A model generated the notes under the pieces. That model made no database searches. It was not told the origin of the DNA and was given only the letters and a program-made list of their open reading frames with translations. Below, in pieces: positions 54,330 through 64,000 of a stretch of 64,000 nucleotides of DNA; position 1 is the first letter of the stretch, and the number at the start of each line of letters is the position of its first letter. The DNA is from Anisodus tanguticus (Eukaryota > Streptophyta > Magnoliopsida > Solanales > Solanaceae), in contig CM067545.1 of NCBI GenBank assembly GCA_034509755.1, positions 42,835,062 to 42,899,061 of the forward strand, written 5' to 3'. A program made the translations under genes and the position numbers.

Positions 54330-57300
54330 TAGGGGTGGCCAACGGGCCGGGATGAGTCAGGGCGGGATGGGGTCGGAGCGGGATGGGGGAGGGGCAGGAT
54401 TGGGTCGGGGCAGGACAGGAGGGATTCGCCAAAATCTCGTCCTGATCCCGATCCCGTCGGAATTGGGTTAGGGCAGGATCGGGATTTGGTCGGAGCGGGA
54501 TCAGGTCATGGCGGGATTTTTTTGTGCCTCTTAAATAAAAAAGAACATATATAAACAACTCAATAATTGAACAAGATATTGTAATAAAAACATCCTAAGG
54601 CTGCTTTTGTGCCTCTTATATTATTTAATCGACATATAATTTTTTTTGTAATACAAATAAAATTGTCAAAATTGCAACTTTGTGGTGTTGTTCAAAAGTT
54701 GCAAATTACATAGTAAAATTGCAATTAAAAAAATAACATTTTGAAAAGAACCTATTCTAGTTTCTTGATAATTTCATGTGGTTCTTCAGTTGGAATTGGT
54801 ATTTGTTGGTCAAATTGCTCCACGTCGATTCCACCACCTTCGGATAAGATTTCATTGTAGTTTTTGTATTCTTCTTTGTTGATCTCCGGTTGACCGCACC
54901 TTCTTCGCTCCGTTCGTATCCAATCTCTGAATAATACTGCAATCTCCAAGCTGTCTCTGACTAATGAGTGTTTGTGCTCTCCTATTTGATATCTGCCGGT
55001 AGAAAAAGTGCTTTTAGACACCGTTGATGACGCTTGAATGTGTCAAAACATATCGGGCCATCATTGAAAGTGTCGGAAAGGTCTTTTCATTCCCCCTCAG
55101 TATTTCAACAAGTCTTCACGTCCTTCTTCATTGAGAACTGCTTGGTAGGGTACAGAACCCTGCAAAACAAAAATATCAAACTCGCTAATTTGGTTAGTAG
55201 TGTTACCACCGTACATTTTATTTCCGAGGCTTTCAATACTAGCCGCAAAAATAATATGTCTTTTGTGAGATTGTGTTGAAGAAGCAGAAGATAGTATGGA
55301 AGCCGGTAGGTTGCTAGCACTTTCTTGTTGGTAAAACCTATATACTTTTTTGCATTCGTCTTCTACGCTATACAACACTTCTTCTTTAGTTTGTTCAATA
55401 GGTGGTGGGTGATTTGGATTTTTGGGACTTTGAGGTGGTAGTACTGCTATACAATCATAAATAGTTTCAATAAGTGATTTAGTACCGTCTATTTTAATAG
55501 TCGAATTTAATACAACACCAATAATATAAATAGTGGGAATAGGAATAAAATATTTTTTTATTTTGATAATTTTTTTAATAGCTGCCTTATAAGCTGGTTT
55601 ATCCATATATTCATTAAACAGTAAAAATATTAGAGCTAATTCTTTTGTTGCTTGAAGTTTTTTTTCTAGAAATACATTAAGTTCGAAAGTTTTTCCCCAA
55701 TCGCTATCTACAACTATATCAGCTGGATTTTGATTATGAGAGTTAAAAAATAAAGTTATATGTTTTCTATAGTCATAAGAAACAAGTAGTTGCTCGTATA
55801 AAGAATTTCACCTAGTGGGTACTTCTTCTGGATTTTATCTATAAGGTAGTTCACAATCATGACAAGTTTTTTTATATTATTTTTTTCATTGTATTCTATT
55901 ATTTTTAAAAATAAAGTTTATAGCAAATTGTATTTTACTAAGACTGTCTTCAAAAAGTGATAGACCATCCTTTACAACTAAGTTATATATATGTCACACA
56001 CATTTTTTTATGAAAATGATTTGGAAAAGATGGAGTTTTTTAAAATTATAATAGCATAATTGTTAGAAGAAGCGTTATGTAATATAATAGTCATAATTTT
56101 ATCAGTTATTCCGTAATAATCACACATTTGATAAATATTTTTTGCAATAAAAGTACCAGTGTGCCTATCATCTATATATCTATACGCTAAGATACGTTGT
56201 TGCATAGATCATTTATAATCTATCTAATGACAGGTTACCGTTAAATAATCATGGCCGTTAGTACTACGGCATATATCAGAAGTGATAGACACTTTGCCAT
56301 TAAAATGATATAATGAATAACGTAAATACTGTTGATATTCATGTGCAAATTTAAATACATCTCTCTTAAAAGTTTATCTAGGAAACCGTTAAAAGCAGGA
56401 TTATACATTTCTCTAATGTAATGAATAAAACTAGGAAATGATGGAAATGAAAAAGGCAAACCTTCCACAACAACTAATTTTGCTATTGCTTCCATCTCTA
56501 TGGTTATTGTAATTAGGGCCTACAATTCCCCCGCCGTGGGGTTAATTTGACCATGTACTTGGTCCGGAACGGTATGTGAACCTTGACCCGATGGAGTGGA
56601 CGTTTGCGCACCCGGTTTTGAAGCCTCGTATTGGACATACGTAGCTGGATGAGCCCTTGCTACGTTTCTCATTAAACCCCCCGTCCCACCGTGACCTTTT
56701 CCAATTTTAAATTTTCAAACATCTTTACAAATTTTACATCTAGCTACTTGATTCTCTATGTCCCTATCAAAAAATGTCCACGCATCTAATTTTAATGGTC
56801 GTTTTGCTGGACCTCGTCTCATACTAGGGGGAATAGGATGCATTTCAGTTGAAGCTGCACTAGTGGGTGTGTTGTCATCTACATTAGCGGGTGTATCATC
56901 TAGATCATCATAAAAATTAAAGTCTTCTTGAGTTCCAGAAAATAGCTTCTCGTCTAAATCTAATGGTAATGTAGGAAAATGTTCAGTATCAACAAAATCA
57001 TCCTGTGTAGGAATATGATTCTTTCTAGAAATAGGATGACTAGAAGAAGTACTCTTGCCCTTGTTGCCCCTAATAGAAGAAGCCTGACCCTTACCCGTAA
57101 GCATACATTTAAATCCTTCAATTATAATTATACTAATAAATAATTAAAGTAAATGAAATTAAGTGCGCTAAATAAAATAAACAGACAATAATAATTTAAT
57201 GAAGGAAGGAATATACCAAACGCCGACGTAACGTCGACGTGTAATCGAGAGGTTGAAAATTGAAACTTTGCTTGATGGAAGATCCTCAAGCTAGTTGCCA

Positions 57301-57796
57301 ACTTCACTCCCAAATGAATAAATAAACTTCAATATTTAGTAGACAATGTAGACTTGTAGAGAGTTAGATTGAGAGATTGTAGGAAGATTTGTGAGAAAGA
57401 TGAAGAGAAAATGAGGTATTTATAGTTGAGAAATTGGGTTAAAGTGTAAATATAATAACTTATGAGTTAAAAAGTAAATATTAAGGGGTAGGGGGAGGGG
57501 GGAGGCCAAAAATGGCCGTTGTACAATGGCCAAAATGTAAAATGGTTGTTGGTGCAATGACTATTTGTGTAAAGAGGGGGTTTAGGGGGGATCGTGGGTG
57601 GGACCGGGTCGGGCCTGGCGGGACTGGGGCGGGCCGGGACGGGTCTGGACGAGACCATATCCCATCCCGATTTGTGTCCCGATGCCGCAATTATTTTTTA
57701 AAATGTCGGGGTCGGGGTGAGACCGGGGCAGGACCGGGGTGGTGTCGGGGCGGGACCGAGCCGGACCGGGCTGACCCGGCCCACTGACCAGCCTTA
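54330..57796 (-). mobile_element. hAT-superfamily transposon, copy 3, inside the PHYB fragment
   Basis: A perfect 8-bp target duplication ACTTTATC flanks it (54322-54329 and 57797-57804). The left end reads taggggtggccaacgggccg, and the right end, reverse-complemented, reads taaggctggtcagtgggccg. G-rich tracts (54345-54520 and 57590-57780) and the decayed paired hairpins (57506-57566) are present. Same family and orientation as copies 1 and 2. It interrupts phytochrome codons between residues T-L-S and I-A-G. Confidence 0.93.
54752..57104 (-). pseudogene. hAT transposase, copy 3, broken
   Basis: From ATG 57104 the N-terminal frame of 129 codons is open: MLTGKGQASSIRGNKGKST, an acidic Asp-rich stretch, then PPSMRRGPAKRPLKLDAWTF and the start of the BED finger (CKICKDV). 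This copy shows best how the protein begins. Downstream frames repeat the core (YRYIDDRHTGTFIAKNIYQM, IILHNASSNN, where the Asp seen in copies 1 and 2 is His) and the C-terminal part (55606-55097, then 55021-54752: SLVRDSLEIAVLFRDWIR). The catalytic-position change plus stops make it inactive. Confidence 0.87.
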
Positions 57797-58678
57797 ACTT
57801 TATCTATTGCTGGTGCAGTGCAGTCGCAGAAACTTGCAGGGAGGGCTATTTCTCATTTGCAATCACTTCCTGGTGGGGACATTAAGCTTTTGTGTGATAC
57901 TGTGGTAGAGAGTGTAAGTGAGTTTACCGGGTATGACCTAGTTATGGTATATAATTTCATGAGGATGAGCATGTGGAGGTAGTGGCTGAGAGAAAAAGAC
58001 AAGATTTAGATCCTTATATTGGTTTGCATTATCCTGCTACTGACATTCCTCAAGCTTCACGGGTTTTGTTTAAACAGAATAGGGTAAGAATGATTGTGGA
58101 CTGCCATGCCACCCCTGTGCGGGTTGGTCAGGATGAATTACTGATGAAACCTTTATGTTTAGTTGGTTCCTCACTTAGAGCCCCTCATGGTTGCCATACG
58201 CAGTACATGCAAAATATGGGGTCTATTGTCTCATTAACACTGGAAGTTATTATCAATGGAAATGATGAGGAAGTTGTTGGGGGCCGAACATCAATGGGGC
58301 CATGGGCTTGGTTTTTGGACACCACACTTATGCTCGGTGCATTCCTTTCCCTCTTCGGTATGCCTGTGAATTCCTTATGCGGGCGTTTGGACTCCAATTG
58401 AACATGGAGTTTCAACTGGTATCACAGTTGACTGAGAAACATGTTTCAAGGACACAAACACTATTATGTGACATTCTCCTTTGACACTCACCTACGGGTA
58501 TTGTTACCCAAAGCCCCAGTATCATGGACCTTTTGAGGTGTGATGGTGCTGCTCTATACTACCAGGGGAAGTACTATCCATTAGGCGTCACACCAACTGA
58601 AGCTCAGATAAAGGACATTGTGGAGTGGTTATTGGCTTGCCATGGGGACTCAACATGTATAAGTACTGACAAGTGAGT

Positions 58679-59152
58679 TAATAATGAGAGGTAAGAGAAT
58701 CACGTTCAAGAATATAGTCTACGATAGAAGTAATGGTTCATCAAAAAAGGATTACAACTACCACATGGGATTAAAATATCTCCCTTAAGATGAATTAATA
58801 GTGGATAGCCGATAGGGTAGATTATCCTTTAAAAGAGAGTATTGATTAATATTTCTATAGACTCACATTATTAGCCCCATTTTCACGATTATTTATCTCA
58901 TTGACACACTAGTTGTGTAAGATGAGTAAATTAGAGGTATCCCATCCTTATATGGAGTAAACATCATTAGCGTCACGCGATAGACATAAGATAAGCTAGA
59001 TACAACTGAGAGTCAAAGTGTTCGTACATAAATCTTTCACTAAGTAGTGTGGCAAGTATAAGTTACGACTAAGAGAATAAGTGCTCCTACAATTAGCTAC
59101 GTAAGAATCACACCTTTACATTCGGGGACGAATGTTCCTAAGGGGGAGATGA
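58679..59152 (+). other. 3' internal region and polypurine tract of the gypsy element
   Basis: No coding frame is supported in 58679-59110. The end, cattcggggacgaatgttcc followed by taagggggagatga, is the familiar end of plant Ty3/gypsy (Del/Tekay-type) internal regions, with the polypurine tract aagggggaga at 59140-59149 directly before the LTR. Confidence 0.6.
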
Positions 59153-60960
59153 TGTAATACCCCATACTTTAGCTTTAGGATACATCGGGGTATACACAGA
59201 TGAGTTTAACAGGATTGAGGTCATTCATGAAGTTATAGAAGATTCACATCAATGTTGAAGAGGTTACGCGGGGATTAGAGGTTAAACGAATTAGAGAAAT
59301 AAGTTTCGTCAAAGATTGGAAAACGGAGTAGGTTATAATGACCGTATAGAATTTTCGTCATAGGATCAAGAGCTCAGTGTATAAATGGGTGAAGTCCTAA
59401 AATAATTTAGGATTTAACAAGTGTGATGACGGGGGTTAATAATAATAGTTTGTATGTTCCAAAAGAGGTTATGGACTAATGCTATACCACATGATTATGA
59501 TAATGAGTATGTGAAGTGTGTTAAAATGATTAGTATTCAAGTGAATTGCGATCAAGAAATTAATTATATGCATAATTAATGAAATATTGAAATAAAATAG
59601 GAGAGTACAAAATTAATTATGATTAATAAATAAGTGCTTTTCTTTGGCTGCCACATGGCATTAGTAAAACTAAAATGTGGCATTAAGTTGATATAGATGA
59701 ATTGATGTGTCAAGCACATAAAGTGCACAAATGACACATGGAAGAGAAAGAAGGTGCCAAGATTTCTTTACCAATTATCCTTTAAATTATCATTACTTAA
59801 TATATTACTTCATCCAATATATATATACTAATATGTTTTGTATGACTTTACATTTTACGTATGTTATCATTAAATTACATTCTCAAGAATTAACAAATGT
59901 ATTGTATAAGACCATTTCGATGAACCTTAGTGGGAAGTTTAAAAAACGTTCCAAAAGAATGGATCATTTAGTGGTTGAATTTTGAGATATGGAAAAAGAG
60001 GCCTCGCTTAGGAAAATGTGGTATGGCGACGGGGTCCTTTAAGAGGGAATAAGGGACCACACTGCTATTTTTCTGTTTTGAAAATTAGAAGAGCTTTCTC
60101 GGAAGTTATGGATGCTTTGAAGAAGGCCATAGAGGTGAAAGGATAAAGGAGTAAAATTGATCTGTTGTAGTTATAGAAAGAATTGCACAAAGGTATGTCA
60201 AGGCTAACTCTTCCTTCTTTTTCCATGACCCGTATGTAAACGAACGTAAACGAATGTCCGTCCAAAGTAACTCTACTCTTGAAAGCTTTGTATATGTCCT
60301 TCACTCTATTGAAGAAGTTTGTTGATTCATGTATATCTTGTCTTATTGACTCATAATGAAAGGTCTGTTTATATGTTAGTTCCATAATGTTAATCGGAGG
60401 TGTAACAACCTTACGTCACTCCGATAAACTCATAGTGTCTTATTATCATTCATGCATTATATACATGTATAACCCTTGACCCTATAGGCGTTATATACGC
60501 TACTATATGGTATGCATTAGGCGTTATATATGCACCACCACCAGATCAACTGGTATATGATGATGTTTACACCCATAAAGGCCGATATGATATGATGGGA
60601 TGCCCACAAAGGCTTGATGGCGTTATATACACACATATATATATATATATATGACCTGCATTGTGCATGCACAGACATGATACTTAGGCATATTATGACC
60701 CTCAGAGGCATTCAGTACAAGTAGATTATTCTTGTCTCATGTTACTTTCATGTCTCTATTATACTATTCTTGATGCCTGACATACTCGATAGATTATTCG
60801 TACTGACGTCTCTTTGGTCAGGGGACACTGCATTTTATGCCCACAGGCTCAGGTAGACAAGGCGACAGTTCGCACTATTAGGTTGCTGGTTCATCTGATA
60901 TTGGATAACTTTACTTGTTCCAGAGTTGCAGTCTAGTTTTGGTATGATATTTTTGATATG
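59153..60960 (+). repeat. 3' LTR of the PHYB-carrying gypsy element, 3'-truncated
   Basis: Begins tgtaataccccatactttag and runs parallel to 51080-52890 (for example the shared stretch gaaataaaataggagagtac). The match stops after ttttgatatg at 60960; the rest of the LTR is replaced by a diverged relative. The expected target duplication can therefore not be read. Confidence 0.82.
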
Positions 60961-62516
60961 GTACATATAGCATATACGTAGCAACAACTAGAATGTGATT
61001 TACTTGGGCGACAATGTTCTTTATATCAAAGGGGGGGGGGCACCGTCCACTATTATTTTTGATGAGTTAAAATTCATTATGCCATTAAAGTGAGATATAT
61101 CATTCAAAGAATATAGAGGTAGCACATATATATATGTCTGTTGAAAATTTGTATTTTCAATTGGGAGGAAATCAACGTGACTTTCTATTTTTGACCAAAC
61201 ATGACTTCCTTAAAAAGGAAGCAAAGTGTAATCCTTCTCAAAGTACGACTTGGAGGTTATGCCACATCTATTATGTAATTCAACATTGATTGTTCTTGAG
61301 TTTTAGCAAATCGAAGGTTACTTTATTGTGAAGTAAGGCGGAAGAAGAGAGGTTCTTGGCAAATAAGGTCGAGGTGCTAGATGAGCTGCATTGATTTGGT
61401 TGTTAAGAAGACCAATAAAGGTATGTGAAGGCAAATTCTTCCTTCTTTTGGCATGTTCTAAGTAATATACGTGAACGTAATACTGTCCTATAAGTGATTC
61501 AACTCTTAGTAGTAAAGGTTGTTCATGTTATTCAATCCTATTTTTAAAGCATGTCTAAATATGTTTCTAAATTCCTATTGAGGTATATGGCAAACATGTT
61601 AATATTCACAATGTTAATCAGAGGTGAAACAATATTACGTCACTTCGATAAACTCAGAGTGTCTTAGCATCATTCATACATTATATTTATGTATATACCT
61701 TGACCTCAAAGGCGTTATATACGCTACTATATGTATGCATTATATATGTATGGGGATAAAAAAAGGATACGTCATTATATACATACCACCACCTGATCAG
61801 TTGGTATATGATGATGATTATGCATATAGAGTCCTGTATGATATGATGGGATGCCCACAGAGGCTTGATGGCGTTATATACGTATATTTATATGTATGAC
61901 CGCATTGTGCATGACACTTAGGCATATTATGGCCCTCAAAGGCATTCTCTATTGGTTGGTTATTTCTTGTCTCATGTTACTTTCAGGTCTCTATTATGTT
62001 ATTCATCATGCCTGACATACTCGGTACATCATTCGTACTGACGTTCTTTTTGTCGGGGGACGCTGCATTTCATGCCCGCAGGCTCAGGTAGACAGGGTGA
62101 TGGTCCATACTAGTAGGTTGTTGGTTCAACTAATATTGGAGCACTCCACTTGTTCTGGAGTTGCGGTCTAGTCTTGGTATAGTATTTCTGCATCTGCATA
62201 TGGGTATGGTGGGGCCCTGTCCTGACCTTATGATGTCCTGTACTCTTTAGAGACTTGTAAAAAGTTGTCATGTGTATAGTAGTTATGTATGGCCTTGTCG
62301 GCCTTAGTATGTATATGTACATTATGTAGGGTTCTTCTGTTTGCAAGATTTTGCGTAGCTCCTTTCTATTTTATTATTTCTATGTGTTAGCATGTTACCT
62401 CATGGCGAACCTCGTGGCCCATAAGTAATTATGGTTAGGCGGTAAATATATGACTAGTGGTACTTGGCAAGTAAAGTCCGGGTGCCCTTCATGGCCCTCC
62501 GGTTTGGGTTGTGACA
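60961..62516 (+). repeat. Second, diverged gypsy LTR (5'-truncated)
   Basis: From about 61400 the sequence again follows the LTR order (ggcaaattcttccttctttt, then cacttcgataaactcagagt, ggcgttatatacgctactat, ggtttgggttgtgaca) but with many differences from 59153-60960. It is therefore a related family member and not a simple duplication. It ends gtgaca at 62516. A poly-G run of 10 lies at about 61031-61040. Confidence 0.7.
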
Positions 62517-62518
62517 AA

Positions 62519-62531
62519 CTTATTATCAGAC
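62519..62531 (+). promoter_or_regulatory. Degenerate primer-binding site of the second gypsy element
   Basis: cttattatcagac follows the LTR end where cttggtatcagagc occurs in the other element; two or more bases of the primer match are lost. Confidence 0.55.
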
Positions 62532-62715
62532 CAGGTCTGTCGTAGGGAGTTTACAAGCCGTGTCTAGTAGAGTCTTGTTTATGGGTGTGTTGTGTACCAC
62601 ACTTATAGACAGAAGGCTACAGAGAATTTAGGATGATGGTTACCCTCCTTCTTGATCTATAATCATGCTATAGTGCTGTATTATAAGAATTCTCTATGTA
62701 AACCTTATTGTGTTT

Positions 62716-63310
62716 ATGATTACAACAGTGCCTTCTTCCAGTAGGGCTATGATTAGTAGGGAGATTGAGGTTGGATTGAGTGTAAATACAAGTAGTATGC
62801 TATCTATTGAGACAGATCCATCAGAGAATATGAGTAAGCTGCTTTCCCAGGTATCGACGAATCTAGTAGTACTAGAGGAGTTGATGTAAGCTCCCATACA
62901 ATCAGTCCTACCATCGGCTCCGTCTGATAAGGATGTAAGGAGAGCGGTGCATGTATTGAATCAATTAGTTGCCTCCCAAGCATGACTTCATTCTAGAGAA
63001 TTTGATAGAGATAGACCCCTTGAGGGGTTAGGGAGCTCATAAGCTAGGGAGTTTAGTAGTCAGGGATCGCCGATATTTAAAGGGTTCAAAGATGCCAATA
63101 TCCCAGGGTCAAAGTTGTAAAGGTCGAGTGAGACCGCCCCGATTATGTTGTAGTCAGTGGGGTCGAGCGCATGCCAAACTATGCCACAAAGGTACATGGG
63201 GTTGGTTTAGTGTGGTAGCCATGGCCACAACGTTCCGAAGTGTCCCAAGTTGATGCGCAAAGGTAAGGATAAGATGATTATGAGTTGTACATATAAAAAC
63301 AGAAGACATC
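62716..63310 (+). pseudogene. Gag of the second gypsy element, broken
   Basis: ATG at 62716 opens MITTVPSSSRAMISREIEVG, then LSVNTSSMLSIETDPSEN, to a stop at 62887. Beyond it, broken frames give RRAVHVLNQLVASQA and, near 63215-63255, CGSHGHNVPKCPKL, the second half of a CCHC zinc knuckle. Only gag pieces are recognisable. Confidence 0.6.
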
Positions 63311-64000
63311 ATTGGAAGGTTTAGTAGGTTATGAAAATCTACACGTTTTATAATGAATCTTACTGATTAGAATAAGGGAATATGTTATGTACATTCAACC
63401 TAAATTATAATGTCTTACATAGAATAGATTGAGAATTGTCCTAGGATATCATTAACGAGAATGGGTTGCCATAATCGAATCGTGTGAAGAGTGACCATCA
63501 GTAAATTTAAGAAGATCACGTAAACTGAGGTACCCAGAATGGTAAGCCCAAGTTATATATAAGGATCGAGTTATCCATAGTAGTGGAAGGGGATAGAAGC
63601 CTCTCGTTCGTGCGTAAAGGGACATACCGTGTATTATTGAGAATTACACGTATCAATGTTAGTAAGCGAAAGAATGCTATATGTATTGGACTGGTAAGTT
63701 CTTCGTCTTCATTGTGCATCATGTTACAATTCTAAATAACCTCTAGATAGCAATAGCGTGCTAGGGGAAATTGAGGACGAGAACTTTGGAAAAATCGAAG
63801 AATGGTTGTAAGAAATATGAAAACAATTAATAAGTATAAATGGAATGGTATGATCAAGTATCAAGGCAGAAATGTTTTTCGTTTAATGACGAGTAGAATT
63901 AAGGATTACGACAAGAAGGATAAAGGTGAATGAGATGCAGGTTTCACAAAGGTATGATTACTCCAGAACAGCGTAGGGACCAATGATAGAAGAGGGAAAG
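63311..64000. other. Unassigned DNA, presumably the interior of the second gypsy element
   Basis: No protease, RT or integrase motif could be read on either strand. The minus-strand open frame at 63516-63722 shows no known family. The window ends inside this region. Confidence 0.35.

Larger units (their letters stand above)
54085..58678 (+). pseudogene. PHYB: Phytochrome B gene fragment, split by a hAT transposon
   Basis: Part 1 (54085-54329) encodes GTEVRTLFTPSSPVLLERAF, REIILLNPIWIHSKNSDKPF and AILHRVDVGIVIGLEPAR, the end of the N-terminal PAS region. Part 2 (57797-58678) encodes AVQSQKLAGRAISHLQSLPG, YIGLHYPATDIPQASRVLFK, RMIVDCHATPVRV, the chromophore-attachment segment LRAPHGCHTQYM with its Cys kept, then NGNDEEVVGG, ARCIPFPLRYACEFLMRAFG, SPSIMDLLRCDGAALYYQGK and VTPTEAQIKDIVEWLLACHG, i.e. 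the GAF domain and the start of PHY. Plant phytochromes are about 1,100-1,170 residues; this covers roughly 270, all from exon 1. Lesions: TAG at 54253-54255, one-base losses near 57957 and 58305, TGA at 58482-58484, and the hAT insertion. It lies between the LTRs of one gypsy element, in its sense orientation. PHYB is preferred over other phytochromes by resemblance only. Confidence 0.9.

Noticed and set aside
1..64000. tRNA, rRNA or CRISPR features
   Set aside because: No complete tRNA cloverleaf, rRNA or CRISPR-type spaced repeat was seen; B-box-like words are explained by SINE fragments and primer sites.

Overview
This window is plant nuclear DNA, very probably from a member of the Solanaceae. 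The evidence is split, intron-containing plant genes (a SCO1/HCC-type gene and a TPR-thioredoxin-like gene), a phytochrome B fragment, dense LTR retrotransposons with initiator-tRNA-Met primer sites, and LINE/SINE tails of the type known from tobacco and tomato relatives. It is mostly transposon-derived, with two apparently functional gene loci.

Layout. 1-2040: a probable mitochondrial-DNA insertion (group II intron-like) followed by the 3' end of an RTE-type LINE. 3.9-9.4 kb: a gene island with the copper-chaperone homologue HCC2 (coding exons 5725-7522, first exon uncertain), surrounded by MITEs and SINE pieces. 9454-13008: a hAT DNA transposon with a perfect 8-bp target duplication. 14.1-14.8 kb: two Stowaway-like MITEs of one family in inverted orientation. 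15506-20365: a full-length Ty1/copia element (A). 21107-25004: a TTL-type TPR gene whose product lacks the usual C-terminal thioredoxin-like domain; copia element B (25035-30468) is inserted 30 bp after its stop. 31329-34621: a second hAT copy of the same family. 36573-42345: copia element C on the minus strand. 43.1-47.1 kb: 5'-truncated copia element D. 47.1-47.96 kb: a decayed gypsy gag. 47.99-51.08 kb: copia element E (minus), cut off by the LTR of a Ty3/gypsy element.

The most interesting structure is at 51080-60960. Two related LTRs flank a gag remnant, a long sense-oriented fragment of phytochrome B (54085-58678) and a gypsy-type 3' end with polypurine tract. This is the layout expected of an LTR retrotransposon that captured a piece of a host gene. 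A third hAT copy (54330-57796, perfect 8-bp duplication) later landed inside the phytochrome fragment. From 60961 to the end lies a second, diverged gypsy LTR, a primer-site-like sequence and a decayed gag.

The two expected functional products are HCC2, a mitochondrial SCO-family protein whose copper ligands are replaced, and the truncated TTL protein. The transposon genes carry stops and frameshifts throughout and none looks autonomous. All exon boundaries were inferred by eye from reading frame, GT/AG sites and family resemblance; no alignment or search was run.
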